Positions 40,879-51,539 are shown, counted from the first letter of the stretch. The stretch is DNA of 64,000 nt from Uruburuella suis (GCF_004341385.1 NZ_SLXE01000002.1:90743-154742), one strand, 5' to 3'. Notes: generated by a model from the letters alone, not told the origin. Made by a program: numbers and translations.

Positions 40879-42108
40879 TTAGCGCTCGCGCAGGGCTTGT
40901 TTCATGCGGGTGATCGGTTTGATTAGGTATTGGAAGACGGTTTTTTCACCGGTTTTCACATCCACCGTGGCCACCATGCCCGGGATAATCGGCATGTCTT
41001 TGCCGTTTTTATCTTTCAGGCTATTGCTGTCGGTTTGCACCAAAATGCGGTAATACACTTGGTTGGGATCAAGCTTCAAATCATTGGCGCGCGGCTGGTT
41101 GTTGTTGCTCATGGTGTCGGGGCTGATGAGCGTTACCTTGCCGTCGAGGCCGCCATAAATCGCGTAATCATAAGCGCTGATTTTCACCACCGCAGGCAGG
41201 CCGGGGCTCATAAAGGCCACGTCTTGCGGGCGGATATAGGCTTCAACCAATAATTTATCGTCCAGCGGCACAATGGTGAGGATATCCTGCCCCACATTCA
41301 CCACGCCGCCCACAGTGTTGATTTCGATGTTTTTCACAATGCCGCGCATCGGGGCGCGTATCAGCGAGCGGTCGACCGGGTCGGCGCGCATGGCCATATT
41401 TTCTTTGGCTTGAGCCAATTCGGATTCGGCCTGCACCAATTCGTTGTTGGCATCGGCCATATAGCGGTTGCGCCGCTCGGCGATTTGCAAAGCCAAATCG
41501 CTCGATTCGCGTTGCATACGCAAAAGCTCCACTTCGGAAACCACGCCTTGAGCCACCATCGGGGCGGTGATGCTGATTTCTTTATCCAGCGTGGCTTTGC
41601 TGATGCTCAATCCTTGAATCGCGTCCACAACGGCGCGGCGGCGCGCCACAAAAGCCGCATGTTCGCGCTGTTTCAATTCGTTGCTGATGCCTTTGGGAAA
41701 GCTCAATTCGGTGCCGTAGGCTTCTGCCTTGAGCCGTGCCACCATGGCTTCAAGGTTTTGCACTTTGGCTTCGCTCTCGCGCCAGATGGCAGAGCTGCGG
41801 GTGTCGTCCAGCTTGAGCAAAATTTGGTCTTTTTCTACAATTTCGCCCTCTTTCACCTTCATTTCCATGATGATGCCGGGGTCGATGCTTTGCACCACCT
41901 GCTCGCGGCTGCTCGGTATCACATTGCCTTGGCCGCGGGTAACTTCTTCAATCGGGCTGTTATACGCCCAAATAACGAACACCACCAAAAAGATGAAAAA
42001 AAGCATGATCACCCAAAATTGTCCGCTGTGCTTTTCTTTTTGCAAAGCGGCATTGAGGTCGTTGACCAATGCAAGATCTTTGGATTTAACGTTGTTTTCG
42101 CTGCTCAT
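40879..42108 (-). CDS. Type I secretion membrane fusion protein (HlyD/LapC family)
   Basis: 409 residues. Short cytosolic N-terminus, one membrane anchor (about 32-50, FWVIMLFFIFLVVFVIW), then a periplasmic region: barrel/lipoyl half-motifs (VQSIDPGIIMEMKVKEGEIVEKDQ), long helical hairpin (about 105-250) and C-terminal HlyD signature near PGMVATVDVKTGEKTVFQYLIKP. It bridges the ABC exporter and the outer-membrane TolC protein, whose genes lie immediately upstream in the same operon. LapC-like by overall look. Confidence 0.92.
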   Translation of the reverse strand: MSSENNVKSKDLALVNDLNAALQKEKHSGQFWVIMLFFIFLVVFVIWAYNSPIEEVTRGQGNVIPSSREQVVQSIDPGIIMEMKVKEGEIVEKDQILLKLDDTRSSAIWRESEAKVQNLEAMVARLKAEAYGTELSFPKGISNELKQREHAAFVARRRAVVDAIQGLSISKATLDKEISITAPMVAQGVVSEVELLRMQRESSDLALQIAERRNRYMADANNELVQAESELAQAKENMAMRADPVDRSLIRAPMRGIVKNIEINTVGGVVNVGQDILTIVPLDDKLLVEAYIRPQDVAFMSPGLPAVVKISAYDYAIYGGLDGKVTLISPDTMSNNNQPRANDLKLDPNQVYYRILVQTDSNSLKDKNGKDMPIIPGMVATVDVKTGEKTVFQYLIKPITRMKQALRER

Positions 42109-42180
42109 AATGTTTGGCTACCTTACTTTATTGCTTTCAGGCCGTCTGAACCGGCTCTTGGTTTATTGTATCCGGGCGGC

Positions 42181-44361
42181 TTAGCCGGCCGCGCCTGCCT
42201 GCGGTGCCGGCACTTGCGCGGCGGCAGCCGGTTTGGCGGATTGGGCTTCGTTTTGCATCAGCTTTTGCAGCACCAAATCGCGCGGGCCGTCCATCACCAC
42301 TTTGCCGTTGTCCATCACGATAATGCGGTTAACGATTTGCAAAACCTGCGGGCGGTGGGTTACCACCACCATGGTTTTGTCTTTGCTCCATTGCGCCACA
42401 GCATTCAAAGCCATGCGTTCGGTGGCCTGATCCAAGCCGGTGGTGGGTTCGTCCAGCAGCACCACTTTGGGATGGCGCAAAGTCATGCGCGCCAAAGCGA
42501 TAATCTGTTTTTGCCCGCCCGACAAACCCAAGCCGTCTTCGCCCAAGGGCATATCGAGGCCGCGCGGGTGGTTGCGGATGATGCGGTCGAGGCCGAAGCG
42601 CTTTAAGGCCGCCAGCAATTCCTGATCTGTGGAATAGCCGTCAAAGCGCGCCAAATCCATGTTTTCACGCAAAGTGCCCAAAAACAGGCGCGGCTGCTGG
42701 CTCAGCAACACCACTTCGCTGCGCAGGAAATTCGGGTCGAGCTGGCGCATATCCACGCCATCCAGCGTGATGTTGCCTTTGGCCGAATCATAAAGGCCGC
42801 TGGCAAGCTTGAGCATGGTGGATTTGCCGCTGCCGATGCGGCCGAGCACGCCCACTTTTTCACCGGGGCGGATATTGAGCTTTAAATCGCTCACGGCTGC
42901 GCCGGTTTCTTCTTGATATTGAAAAGAAACATTATCGAAAGCAATGCCGCCTTCCACACGGTCAAGCGTGATGTATTTGCGCTCAGGGTCGCGCTCAATC
43001 GGCCGCTGAACGATATTGTTCACTCCTTCGAGCGCCAACTTCGCCTGTTGGAAGCGCGTGGCCAAACCGGCAATCTGCGACAAAGGCGAAAGCGCGCGGC
43101 CGGATAAAATCACGGCGGCAATCAGCGCACCCATGGTGATGCGCTCGGCCGGGTTTTCGGCATGAATGAGATAAGTGCCGAGCAATACCAAGCCCACGGT
43201 ATTGAGTTGCTGCATACCGATGGTAAAGTTAATCATAAAATTGCTGGTATCTTTCACCTTGATTGAGGCTGCTGAAGTTTTGGCGGTGTATTCATCCCAA
43301 CGTTGCTGCGCCCATGAAGTGGCATTATTGGTTTTCAGGGTTTCGATACCTTCAATGGCTTCCACGGCCAGCCCGGAGCGTTGCGACGATTCTTTCATCG
43401 ATTCGTTGATGTGGCGCGAAAGCGGGCGCTGCACCAAAAAGCCGACAATAATCACAATCGGAATGATGGTGAGCGGAATCAAAGCCAGCTTGCCGCCGAT
43501 AATCGCAATCACGGTAACAAACAGCAGCAAAAACGGTAAATCCACCAAGGTGAGCAAGCTGGCGCTGGTCATAAATTCGCGCACGGCTTCAAATTCGCGC
43601 AAATTGTTGGCATAAGATCCGGAAGAAGCCGGCCTATCGGCCAGGCGCAGCGCCAACACGCGGCGAAACAGCGCCGAGCTGATAATCAGATCGGCCTTTT
43701 TGCCCGCGATATCGGTGAGATGGCCGCGTATCATTTTGGCGGCAAATTCAAAAGCAATGGCCAAAAACACACCGATGCTCAGCACCCACAGCGTTTCATA
43801 AGCTTGGTTGGGAATCACGCGATCGTAAACGTTCATCACATAGAGCGAGCTCACCAAAGCCAAGAAATTGATGATAAACGTGGCCAAAATCACCTGATAG
43901 TAATAGCTGCGAAAGCGCCAAATCACTTTCCAAAACCATGATTTGGGCAAATGGTATTCAGGCAGCTCCGAGCGGGCATCCGATACCATTTTCGGTTTGA
44001 TAAACCAGCAATAGCCCAAATACAAAACCGACAATTGCGCATAATCGAGCTCTTGCGCCAATCCATCGGTTTGGCGGATATGGTATTTGCGCGCCCGCCC
44101 CACCCCTTCTATCTTGGTGACAACCGCCGCCTCTTCGTTGTGCAGAATCAGCACCACCGGCACGGCCAGCGAAGGAATATCTTCCAGGCTGCGCTTGGAC
44201 AAAGTGTTTTCAAAACCGTGGCTGCGCAACACTTCAACCAAGGAATGAAAATTGACGTTGAGTTTTTTGTCCCGCACCACTTCTGCCGACAAGGCCGCTT
44301 CCGATACGGGTGCGCCCAGCAGACGGGTGGTTAATGCAATGTGTTCGATTATAGATTTCAT
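42181..44361 (-). CDS. Type I secretion ABC transporter, permease and ATPase (LapB/LssB-like)
   Basis: 726 residues. N-terminal C39-like domain (about 1-130) without a catalytic Cys, the form that binds RTX-type substrates rather than cleaving leaders; about six membrane segments (160-430); nucleotide-binding domain with Walker A GRIGSGKST, signature LSGGQKQ and Walker B VVLLDEPT. The Ala/Pro-rich tail is unusual but low-complexity. It powers export of a large unfolded protein across both membranes. Middle gene of TolC-ABC-HlyD. Confidence 0.93.
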   Translation of the reverse strand: MKSIIEHIALTTRLLGAPVSEAALSAEVVRDKKLNVNFHSLVEVLRSHGFENTLSKRSLEDIPSLAVPVVLILHNEEAAVVTKIEGVGRARKYHIRQTDGLAQELDYAQLSVLYLGYCWFIKPKMVSDARSELPEYHLPKSWFWKVIWRFRSYYYQVILATFIINFLALVSSLYVMNVYDRVIPNQAYETLWVLSIGVFLAIAFEFAAKMIRGHLTDIAGKKADLIISSALFRRVLALRLADRPASSGSYANNLREFEAVREFMTSASLLTLVDLPFLLLFVTVIAIIGGKLALIPLTIIPIVIIVGFLVQRPLSRHINESMKESSQRSGLAVEAIEGIETLKTNNATSWAQQRWDEYTAKTSAASIKVKDTSNFMINFTIGMQQLNTVGLVLLGTYLIHAENPAERITMGALIAAVILSGRALSPLSQIAGLATRFQQAKLALEGVNNIVQRPIERDPERKYITLDRVEGGIAFDNVSFQYQEETGAAVSDLKLNIRPGEKVGVLGRIGSGKSTMLKLASGLYDSAKGNITLDGVDMRQLDPNFLRSEVVLLSQQPRLFLGTLRENMDLARFDGYSTDQELLAALKRFGLDRIIRNHPRGLDMPLGEDGLGLSGGQKQIIALARMTLRHPKVVLLDEPTTGLDQATERMALNAVAQWSKDKTMVVVTHRPQVLQIVNRIIVMDNGKVVMDGPRDLVLQKLMQNEAQSAKPAAAAQVPAPQAGAAG

Positions 44362-44389
44362 GATAACGATTCAATTCAGATTTAAATAA

Positions 44390-45658
44390 TTATTTCTCTT
44401 GCACCACGCCCGCCCAATTGGCCACTTGCGACTGGGCAACCAAATAATCCAATGCGGCATCGCGAAAATCATTACGCGCACTCACATATTCCTGCTCGAT
44501 GCCGGCCAATTCCGTGTAAGCACCCAACACATCCGTTAAGGTGCGGCGCGCGATTTTGAATTGCAGCTCATAAGCTTTCACCACTTCTTTTTGCGCCACA
44601 ATATGTTGCGCGGTGATGTCGGAGCGTTGCTCGCTTTGCGCCATATCGATTTCGGCAGTTTGCGACTTTTCAGCCACTTCCCGCACAATCTGATCCAATT
44701 TTGATTCGGCGGCAATCAAGGTTTCGGCATTTTTGGCCACGTTGTAACGTGCCGCCATATCCAGCACATTCCACGACATATTCACATAAAGCTCGCGTGT
44801 TTCGCGGCTGGCATTGCCCTCCAGATTCACCGAAGGCATTCTTGCCGCTTTGGCAACGGCCAATTCTTCGTTGGCACTTTCGCGCTCAGCCTGTTGCGCC
44901 AAATATGAAGGGTTGATGCCGTTGTCGTCATTTTTAAAACGGCGCACCAGGGATACGGCCGATTCGCTGCGGAACGGATCTTGCAGATCATCGGCACTCA
45001 AGCGGCTGCCGGTATATTTAGATAAGCGGCTCAAGGCCAGCTCCATGGTGCGGGTTTGTTGGGAAATATTGGTTTCAACCTGCAATTGGCGCGCTCTGGC
45101 TTCAATCAGCTCCGAGCGGCGGCCGCCGTCATACTTCACAATCACGCTTAAATCTTTTAATAAATTATTATGGCGGCTGAGGCTTTGGCGGTTGATTTGC
45201 AGCGATTCTTTTGCCCGCAGGGCGGTGAGATAAAGCTTGCCGATGGTGCTGCCCAGCTGCTCCTGCGTTTCGAAATATTTGTATTTTTGATAGATTTCTT
45301 TTTGCTTGTCGCGACGCACTGAGGCGCTGATGCCGCCCCAAGAATAGAGGTTGAGATTGCCCCTCACCCCCAAGCCGTCATCTTTATCGTTGCTGGCATA
45401 TTTGTGCTTTTGCGCCAAAACACTGGTGCCGGTGAGGGTCAGCACCGGATAATGGCCTGCCTGTGTGGCTTTGGTGGTGCTTTTGGCCGCATTTTCCATG
45501 GCGCGGGCTTCCAACAGCGCCGGATCGGCAATCAGTGAATGCTTCAGAATATCTTTCAATTCTTTCGCAGCAAGAGGTGGTGCAGCAAAAAGAAACAATG
45601 CCGAGATAATCGCACATCGTTTCCATAATCCGCCCGTTTTAAATAAATGCTTTTGCAT
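44390..45658 (-). CDS. TolC-family outer membrane channel protein (LapE-like)
   Basis: 422 residues. N-terminal signal sequence (about 12-31, ending LAAKE); two TolC repeat halves with long helices (RARQLQVETNISQQTRTMELAL in the first). Forms the outer-membrane exit duct of the type I system. First gene of the operon; 28 bases separate it from the ABC gene. The upstream 45659-45929 region is AT-rich and probably holds the promoter. Confidence 0.9.
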   Translation of the reverse strand: MQKHLFKTGGLWKRCAIISALFLFAAPPLAAKELKDILKHSLIADPALLEARAMENAAKSTTKATQAGHYPVLTLTGTSVLAQKHKYASNDKDDGLGVRGNLNLYSWGGISASVRRDKQKEIYQKYKYFETQEQLGSTIGKLYLTALRAKESLQINRQSLSRHNNLLKDLSVIVKYDGGRRSELIEARARQLQVETNISQQTRTMELALSRLSKYTGSRLSADDLQDPFRSESAVSLVRRFKNDDNGINPSYLAQQAERESANEELAVAKAARMPSVNLEGNASRETRELYVNMSWNVLDMAARYNVAKNAETLIAAESKLDQIVREVAEKSQTAEIDMAQSEQRSDITAQHIVAQKEVVKAYELQFKIARRTLTDVLGAYTELAGIEQEYVSARNDFRDAALDYLVAQSQVANWAGVVQEK

Positions 45659-45881
45659 GTTTACACAACTTAAATATTATTGGTTTTGCCCATGGCACGC
45701 CGGACAAGCTTTACCCGTTGATTTCAGTGAGTGGCAGTAGTGATGGAGCCAGCATAACATCAAGCCGGCATTATCCGCTTGTCTTAAGATAAATGGTAGA
45801 TATTATCTACTGAAAGTATGTAAAAATAAAAATTACCACTTCATTGACTATTCCAATGCAATAATTTTTAGCGATTGCCAT

Positions 45882-45912
45882 AAAAAATCCCACTGAACCA
45901 AACAGTGGGATT
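45882..45912 (-). terminator. Rho-independent terminator after rplY
   Basis: AATCCCACTG pairs with CAGTGGGATT around a 7-base loop; on the minus strand it is followed by TTTTTTA. Confidence 0.85.
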
Positions 45913-45929
45913 CACATATTGCAACCCGC

Positions 45930-46502
45930 TTAGCGTTTTTTACCGGTAACGGTGGCCACAGCCAAGTTTGAGCCGCGTTTCAAAGAAACGCTTTCCACGC
46001 CTTCCGGGAATTTAATGTCGGACAAGTGCAGAATATCGCCGGCAACCACTTTGCCGCAATCCAGATCCAACGCAGCAGGCACGTTTTTGGGCAGGGCAAT
46101 CACTTCAACAGAAGCGTTGAGCATAGACACACGACCGCCTTGCAGCTTAACCGCTTGCGAATTTTCAGCGTTGATTACATGCAGCGGCACGCGGATTTTC
46201 AGCGGCTTGTCGGCTTCAACGGCTTGGAAGTCGATATGCTGCACTTCTTGACGGAACGGATGCATTTGAAAATCGCGCACAATCACGTCTTGGGTTTTGC
46301 CGTTGAGGGTCAGTTTAATCAATTCGGTGTGGAAAGATTCTTTTTCAATCGCGTAAAACACGGTTTTGTGATCGACAGCAATTGCAACCGGCTCTTGACC
46401 TTCACCATACAGCACGGCGGGGGTTTGGCCTTCGCGACGCAGGCGGCGGCTCGCACCAGTGCCCTGTGCTTCGCGAACGGTAGCTTGAATTTCGTATGAC
46501 AT
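45930..46502 (-). CDS. rplY: 50S ribosomal protein L25, long (Ctc/TL5) form
   Basis: 190 residues. The N-terminal L25 domain (about 1-90; [26 protein letters not shown]) binds 5S rRNA; the C-terminal beta domain (about 95-185) is the Ctc/TL5 extension absent from the short E. coli protein. The prs-rplY order is common in beta-proteobacteria. The minus-strand frame follows prs by 64 bases. Confidence 0.96.
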   Translation of the reverse strand: MSYEIQATVREAQGTGASRRLRREGQTPAVLYGEGQEPVAIAVDHKTVFYAIEKESFHTELIKLTLNGKTQDVIVRDFQMHPFRQEVQHIDFQAVEADKPLKIRVPLHVINAENSQAVKLQGGRVSMLNASVEVIALPKNVPAALDLDCGKVVAGDILHLSDIKFPEGVESVSLKRGSNLAVATVTGKKR

Positions 46503-46566
46503 ATTAAATACTCCAAATAAACAGAAAAAGTCGTCATCGGCCGCGACCAGCTTGAGACGACAGGTT

Positions 46567-47553
46567 TTACGGCAAATACATATTGCCGATCGTTAGCAAA
46601 TCTTCATTGAAAAGATAAGAAACAGATTCTTCATTGCTGATGCGGCGCACGGTTTCGGCGAGCAGCCCGGCAATGGTCACTTGGCGGATGCGGCCGCAAT
46701 TGAGCGCCTCTTCCGACAAGGGAATGGTATCGGTGACCACCACTTGATCTATATCTGATGAAGCGATGCGCGACACGGCCTCGCCGGAAAACACCGGGTG
46801 GGTGGCATAAGCCAGCACGCGCGAAGCGCCACGCGCTTTGAGCGCAGAAGCGGCTTTGCACAAGGTGTTGGCGGTATCGATCATATCATCGACAATCAGG
46901 CAGGTGCGGTCTTGAATATCGCCGATAATATTCATCACTTCGGCCACATTGGCTTTGGGGCGGCGTTTATCGATAATCGCCAAATCCACATTCAGCACTT
47001 TGGCCACGGCACGGGCGCGCACCACACCGCCGATATCGGGGCTGACCACGGTCAGGTTTTCGATGCGCTGCTGTTGGATGTCGTTAATCAAAATCGGGGT
47101 GGCATAAATATTGTCTACCGGCACATCAAAAAAGCCTTGAATCTGGTCGGCATGCAAATCCACAGTCAACACGCGGTCGATACCGGCCGAATAAAGCATA
47201 TTGGCCACCAGCTTGGCCGAAATCGGCACTCGCACAGAGCGCGGGCGGCGGTCTTGGCGGGCATAGCCGAAATAGGGAATCGCGGCGGTGATGCGGCCGG
47301 CCGAAGCGCGTTTCAGCGCATCGGCGATGGTGAGGATTTCCATCAGATTATCGTTGGTAGGTGCGCAAGTGGGCTGCAAAATAAACACATCACGCCCGCG
47401 TACGTTTTCCAGCAACTCAATGGCCACTTCGCCGTCTGAAAACTTGCTCACCGAGGCATTGCCCAATGAGATATCCAAATGTTTCACCACGCGTTGTGCC
47501 AATTCCGGATTGGCATTGCCGGTAAACACCATCAAACTATCGTATGCAGCCAT
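46567..47553 (-). CDS. prs: Ribose-phosphate pyrophosphokinase
   Basis: 328 residues from the ATG at 47553 ([20 protein letters not shown]), the usual neisserial start; the frame stays open to 47910 through the tRNA genes but that is not coding. Makes PRPP from ribose 5-phosphate and ATP for nucleotide, His and Trp synthesis. Motifs: [26 protein letters not shown], the PRPP loop [13 protein letters not shown]. Downstream of two tRNA-Gln genes and upstream of rplY. Confidence 0.97.
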   Translation of the reverse strand: MAAYDSLMVFTGNANPELAQRVVKHLDISLGNASVSKFSDGEVAIELLENVRGRDVFILQPTCAPTNDNLMEILTIADALKRASAGRITAAIPYFGYARQDRRPRSVRVPISAKLVANMLYSAGIDRVLTVDLHADQIQGFFDVPVDNIYATPILINDIQQQRIENLTVVSPDIGGVVRARAVAKVLNVDLAIIDKRRPKANVAEVMNIIGDIQDRTCLIVDDMIDTANTLCKAASALKARGASRVLAYATHPVFSGEAVSRIASSDIDQVVVTDTIPLSEEALNCGRIRQVTIAGLLAETVRRISNEESVSYLFNEDLLTIGNMYLP

Positions 47554-47743
47554 ATCTTCATCACCTGGATTGGTATAGTGTTTTGTTTCAGGAAACATAT
47601 GCGCTTCCCTTTCATCTGCGCCTGACGCCGAGGTGCCCATTATACGCACCCAAGCTTTGCAGCACAAAGCCGCATCCCTCATTTTTATGCAGATGTGGCG
47701 AAAACGTAATAAAAGCGTGCAAGTGAACTTACACGCTTTTATC

Positions 47744-47819
47744 TGGCTGGGGAGGAAGGATTCGAACCTTCGCATGCTGGAATCAAAATCCAGTGTCTTA
47801 ACCGCTTGACGACTCCCCA
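47744..47819 (-). tRNA. tRNA-Gln (anticodon TTG), copy 2 in transcription order
   Basis: 76 nt including encoded CCA. Acceptor stem TGGGGAG/CTCCCCA, anticodon stem CTGGA/TCCAG with loop TTTTGAT (anticodon TTG), T-arm AAGGTTCGAATCCTT. Identical to the copy 11 bases away; probably one transcript with ispE upstream or prs downstream. Confidence 0.96.
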
Positions 47820-47830
47820 AAACTGGGTGG

Positions 47831-47906
47831 TGGCTGGGGAGGAAGGATTCGAACCTTCGCATGCTGGAATCAAAATCCAGTGTCTTAACCGCTTGACGAC
47901 TCCCCA
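47831..47906 (-). tRNA. tRNA-Gln (anticodon TTG), copy 1 in transcription order
   Basis: Same 76-nt sequence as the other copy, in tandem on the minus strand 12 bases after the end of ispE. Confidence 0.96.
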
Positions 47907-47918
47907 ACACTTCAAAAC

Positions 47919-48767
47919 TTATCTATCAAGCAAAGGGTGGGACTCGAGGCCTTCCACGCAATATGCTTCATATTTTTTTGAAATCCGGTTGTATACTGCT
48001 TCTGCCTCACCCTTCTGCTCAAAGCCGATAAACACACAAGCACCTGAGCCGGTCATCAAAGGCTTGCCGTAAGGCTTCAGCGCTTGATACACCTCTTTTA
48101 CTTCGGGGTAAGTTTCCAACACCACCGCTTGCATGTCATTTCTGAAAGGCTGTAGCGTTTGGAAAGTCGGCATTATGCTGGGTTTGGAATTTCGTGTCAA
48201 GCCTCGATGTGAAAAAATTGCAGGCGTGCTCACGTGCACAGCCGGCTTCACCACCACATACCATTGTTTGGGCACGGCAAATGCGCTCAACTGCTCGCCG
48301 ATGCCCCTGGCAAATGCATTGCGGCCAAACAAGAAAAAAGGCACATCGGCGCCCAAACCAACGCCGATTTCCATTAATGCTTGGCGGTTCAAGCCGCATT
48401 GCCACAGATGATTCAGCGCCAGCAGCACAGTGGCGGCATCGGAGCTGCCGCCACCCAAGCCGCCGCCCATGGGAATGTTTTTTTGCAGCCAAATATCGGC
48501 ACCCAAGCGGCAATTTGCGGCTTGCTGCAGGGCTTTGGCGGCACGATAGCTTAAATCCTGCTCAGCGGCCACGCTGGCGGCCGGTGCATGCAATATGACT
48601 TCAGCATCGGTGCGCGGCGCCAAATGCACGATGTCGCACAAATCAATCAGGCAGAAAATGCTTTCCAACAAATGATAGCCGTCGGCGCGACGGCCGGTGA
48701 TGCGCAAATCGAGATTGAGCTTGGCCGGTGCCAAAAAGGCTTGGGCATGCGCGGGCAGCTTCACCAT
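47919..48767 (-). CDS. ispE: 4-diphosphocytidyl-2-C-methyl-D-erythritol kinase
   Basis: 282 residues from the ATG at 48767 ([21 protein letters not shown]), which overlaps the lolB stop (TAATG). GHMP kinase of the MEP isoprenoid pathway; ATP loop [14 protein letters not shown] near 95 and the C-terminal TGSGACVF. It supplies isoprenoids used, among others, by HpnD. lolB-ispE-tRNA-prs is a conserved order in related bacteria. Confidence 0.96.
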   Translation of the reverse strand: MVKLPAHAQAFLAPAKLNLDLRITGRRADGYHLLESIFCLIDLCDIVHLAPRTDAEVILHAPAASVAAEQDLSYRAAKALQQAANCRLGADIWLQKNIPMGGGLGGGSSDAATVLLALNHLWQCGLNRQALMEIGVGLGADVPFFLFGRNAFARGIGEQLSAFAVPKQWYVVVKPAVHVSTPAIFSHRGLTRNSKPSIMPTFQTLQPFRNDMQAVVLETYPEVKEVYQALKPYGKPLMTGSGACVFIGFEQKGEAEAVYNRISKKYEAYCVEGLESHPLLDR

Positions 48768-49375
48768 TATGCACCTGCCCGCGCGGCGCATTGCCCGGCT
48801 GCACCGCTGCTTTTGCTGTAAGTGATTTGGTCAAACACCAAGCGCAAGCTGAGCTTGGGGCTTTCCAGCTGCAAGATGCGCGGCGTGCCATCTTCTTTCA
48901 GACGGCGTGTAATCGTCCACTCGAATTGCTGCAAGCGCCCATCAGGTAATATTTGATACGGGGCATTTTTAACCCATTGGCCATTGGCCCACACATCAAG
49001 ATACTGCACCGGCAAAGCATAACCGAGCAGCTGCTCACTCAAAGCTTCGGCGCTGGCGGCCTGATAAACCTGCCCTTTGCCGTCCACCGCCAACACGCCC
49101 TGCCCGTCTTGGCAAAGCTGGCCGACCGTGTTGCCCAACGGCGTGTTGACATCAATGGTTTGCACCTGGTTTTGGTGCGTCCAGTCAAAATTGGCATACG
49201 AGCCTTTTTCATTCACCTTCACCGCCAAGCGCCCGCCGGCGGTGAAGTCGGGCATTTCGGTTTGCTCGCGCCAGCTGTCGCTTGTGGCCATGCGCGGTTG
49301 TGCACATGCAGCCAGCAGCACAGCGGCAGAAAGTGCAAATAATTTTGCGGCAGAAATCCGGATATTTATATTCAT
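48767..49375 (-). CDS. lolB: Outer membrane lipoprotein insertion factor LolB
   Basis: 202 residues from the ATG at 49375 ([15 protein letters not shown]). Lipoprotein signal with lipobox LLAAC (Cys24). Mature part has the family segments [21 protein letters not shown] and [17 protein letters not shown]. Accepts lipoproteins from LolA and places them in the outer membrane. The open frame extends to 49462 through DUS copies, which are not coding. Confidence 0.93.
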   Translation of the reverse strand: MNINIRISAAKLFALSAAVLLAACAQPRMATSDSWREQTEMPDFTAGGRLAVKVNEKGSYANFDWTHQNQVQTIDVNTPLGNTVGQLCQDGQGVLAVDGKGQVYQAASAEALSEQLLGYALPVQYLDVWANGQWVKNAPYQILPDGRLQQFEWTITRRLKEDGTPRILQLESPKLSLRLVFDQITYSKSSGAAGQCAARAGA

Positions 49376-49444
49376 GTGTTTGTATTTGCGTTTCAGACGG
49401 CCTTGTTTGATTTCAGACGGCCTTATTTTCAATAAAATCAAAAA

Positions 49445-49485
49445 CAGGCCGTCTGAAAACAAACAATATCTTTTCAGACGGCCTG
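49445..49485. terminator. DUS inverted-repeat hairpin after the TPR gene
   Basis: CAGGCCGTCTGAAAA pairs with TTTTCAGACGGCCTG. Two further single DUS lie just left (49393-49425), making a four-copy cluster between lolB and the TPR gene. Confidence 0.65.
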
Positions 49486-49489
49486 CGCT

Positions 49490-51337
49490 TTATTTTTTGG
49501 CGTTTGACGCAGCAGGCAGGCGCACGCCCAAACGTTTGATGGTTTCGCGTAACACCGCCATATTGCCCTCGCCGGCCAGCCCTTTTGCAAACACGGCGCG
49601 CGCTTGCTCATGCTCGCCCATTGCCCACAACACTTCGCCCAAATGCGCGGCCACTTCCGGATCCGGATATTGCTCGAAAGCATATTGCAGATAAGGCAGT
49701 GCGGCTTGCGGGTCGCCTTTTTTGAAATAAGCCCAGCCCATGCTGTCGTTAATGGCGGCGGATTCCGGCTCGATTTGATAGGCCGCCTGAATCAGGCCGA
49801 AAGCCTCGTCCAAATCGGCGGAAGGCTGCGACAACATGGTGTAGCCCAAGGCATTCATACCGCCGGCGCTATTCGGATTCAGCTTCAAATAGCGGCGCAA
49901 ATCGGCCACGGCGCGTTCGGGCTGGTGCAGCTTGTCGGCATAAACCAGCGCACGTTGGTAAAGAATATCGGCCACCCGCTCATCATTATCGGGCTGCTTT
50001 TCGGCACGCGCCAACATGGTGTTGAGCTCGGCTAGCGCCTGCTGCGGGTTGCTGTGTTTGGCAATGGCAAACAATTGCACCCGCTGCAAATCATTGCCGT
50101 TGAAAAAGCGCCCCTGCTGCTCGGGCAGCCGCTGCGCGCGCCGGGTTTCAGCCAATGCCTGCTGCCAATTGCCCTGCTCGGCTTCGATTGAGGCGCGCAA
50201 CACGGCTTTATCAAACACATAATCCGGCGCGTTGATTTTATTCAGCCATGCCTTCGCCTCTGCATATTGCCGGGCATCGGCGGTGCGCATAGCGGCAATC
50301 ACGGCGGCGCGGCTTTGCTGCTCCTGCGTACCATAAGCATAGGCTTTTTCAAGCTGGCCGATCACGGCAGGCAGATCATCGTTGCGCTGCACGCCGAGTA
50401 AAGCCGCTTGGATATACAGATCGGCATTGGGGCTTTGCGCCAACAATTGCTGCAACTGGCGATAAGCTTCATCGGTTTGGCCGGCGCTGATCAAGCTGCT
50501 GATTTTCAGCTCTTGCCACATAGGCGACAAATCTTTTGTGTCGGTTTCGGCAAAAAAGCGGTTGAGCACTTCCGGGCGGCGCTGCGCCACCAGCCGCAAG
50601 GTGAGCTCGGTGGGCGGGCGGATATCGGCATCCAGCCCGGCGAGCTTTTGCAAAGCTTTAACGGCATCTTTGTCTTTGCCGTTTTGCGCGCTGAAAATCG
50701 CATCGGCAATGGCCGCTTCCGGCATATCGGGATATTTCGCGGCGGTGCGGTGCAAGGCAGAGCCGGCTTTTGCAGCCAAATCCGGCTGCTGCACGCTCAC
50801 TTGCGTCAGCAATAAAAACATGCGCCGCACTTGCTCTTCATCGGCACCGGCAAATACGGCGGCCAGATTATCGGCCGCATATTTTGTGTCGCCAAACACC
50901 AAGCTGCGCGCCCACGTCATGCGCTTTTGCGCAGGTCCGGGCACAGGCTCAATCTGCTGCCATTTCTGATAAATGGCTTCTGCCTGCTCGTAAGCATGCA
51001 ACGACACGGCCATTTCCATAGCGCGCTCGGCCACCTCCGGATCACGCGTGCGGTCGAGCATCAGCATATAAGTGGCCAGCGCCGTGCCGGCCTCGCCTTT
51101 TTCCAAAGCCATCTCGCCGCCCAGCAGCGTGAATATTTGGTTGGCCCGCTGCACGATATCCTGGCGGCGCGTGTATTCTTCGGCATATTCCGTTTCGGAA
51201 TAGCGCTTTTTGCGCTCAACAGCCACATAATCATCGCTTTGCAGCGCCGCCTGATGGCTGGCTGCATACACGCTGCCGGCACACAGCAACATCAGCGCGG
51301 CACACAACGGGCGGATGCCGGTTTTCCAAAAAGACAT
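49490..51337 (-). CDS. Exported TPR-repeat protein
   Basis: 615 residues. Signal peptide about 1-25 (CAALMLLCAGSVYAA). Helical repeats throughout, with recognisable TPR units near the C-terminus (LNPNSAGGMNALGYTMLSQ; PESAAINDSMGWAYFKKGD; DPEVAAHLGEVLWAMGEHEQARAVFAKGL). Same-strand neighbour of lolB, a frequent arrangement in beta-proteobacteria; probably a periplasmic scaffold. No enzymatic motif. Confidence 0.85.
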   Translation of the reverse strand: MSFWKTGIRPLCAALMLLCAGSVYAASHQAALQSDDYVAVERKKRYSETEYAEEYTRRQDIVQRANQIFTLLGGEMALEKGEAGTALATYMLMLDRTRDPEVAERAMEMAVSLHAYEQAEAIYQKWQQIEPVPGPAQKRMTWARSLVFGDTKYAADNLAAVFAGADEEQVRRMFLLLTQVSVQQPDLAAKAGSALHRTAAKYPDMPEAAIADAIFSAQNGKDKDAVKALQKLAGLDADIRPPTELTLRLVAQRRPEVLNRFFAETDTKDLSPMWQELKISSLISAGQTDEAYRQLQQLLAQSPNADLYIQAALLGVQRNDDLPAVIGQLEKAYAYGTQEQQSRAAVIAAMRTADARQYAEAKAWLNKINAPDYVFDKAVLRASIEAEQGNWQQALAETRRAQRLPEQQGRFFNGNDLQRVQLFAIAKHSNPQQALAELNTMLARAEKQPDNDERVADILYQRALVYADKLHQPERAVADLRRYLKLNPNSAGGMNALGYTMLSQPSADLDEAFGLIQAAYQIEPESAAINDSMGWAYFKKGDPQAALPYLQYAFEQYPDPEVAAHLGEVLWAMGEHEQARAVFAKGLAGEGNMAVLRETIKRLGVRLPAASNAKK

Positions 51338-51487
51338 GATTCAATCTCCAAGCGCCGGGCAACAGGCCGTTTATCGCCTGAGTTGGCTAAAATTTAAAAC
51401 ATGCCGCCGCAAGCGGCAGCACGGCAATCGGGCTGTTACTTTATCACAAGCGCCGAAGCTGCGCAGGGGCTTTGTTTATTTTTACCG

Positions 51488-51525
51488 AGGCCGTCTGAAT
51501 GCTTTGCCCGGCCTTTCAGACGGCC
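51488..51525. repeat. Inverted pair of DUS
   Basis: AGGCCGTCTGAA and TTCAGACGGCC separated by 15 bases, downstream of the carbonic anhydrase gene. Possible weak terminator. Confidence 0.5.
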
Positions 51526-51539
51526 CTGGCAGCTTTTGC

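Noticed and set aside
46567..47910. 447-residue reading of prs
   Set aside because: The extra N-terminus is the translation of the two tRNA-Gln genes; the family start [10 protein letters not shown] is at 47553.
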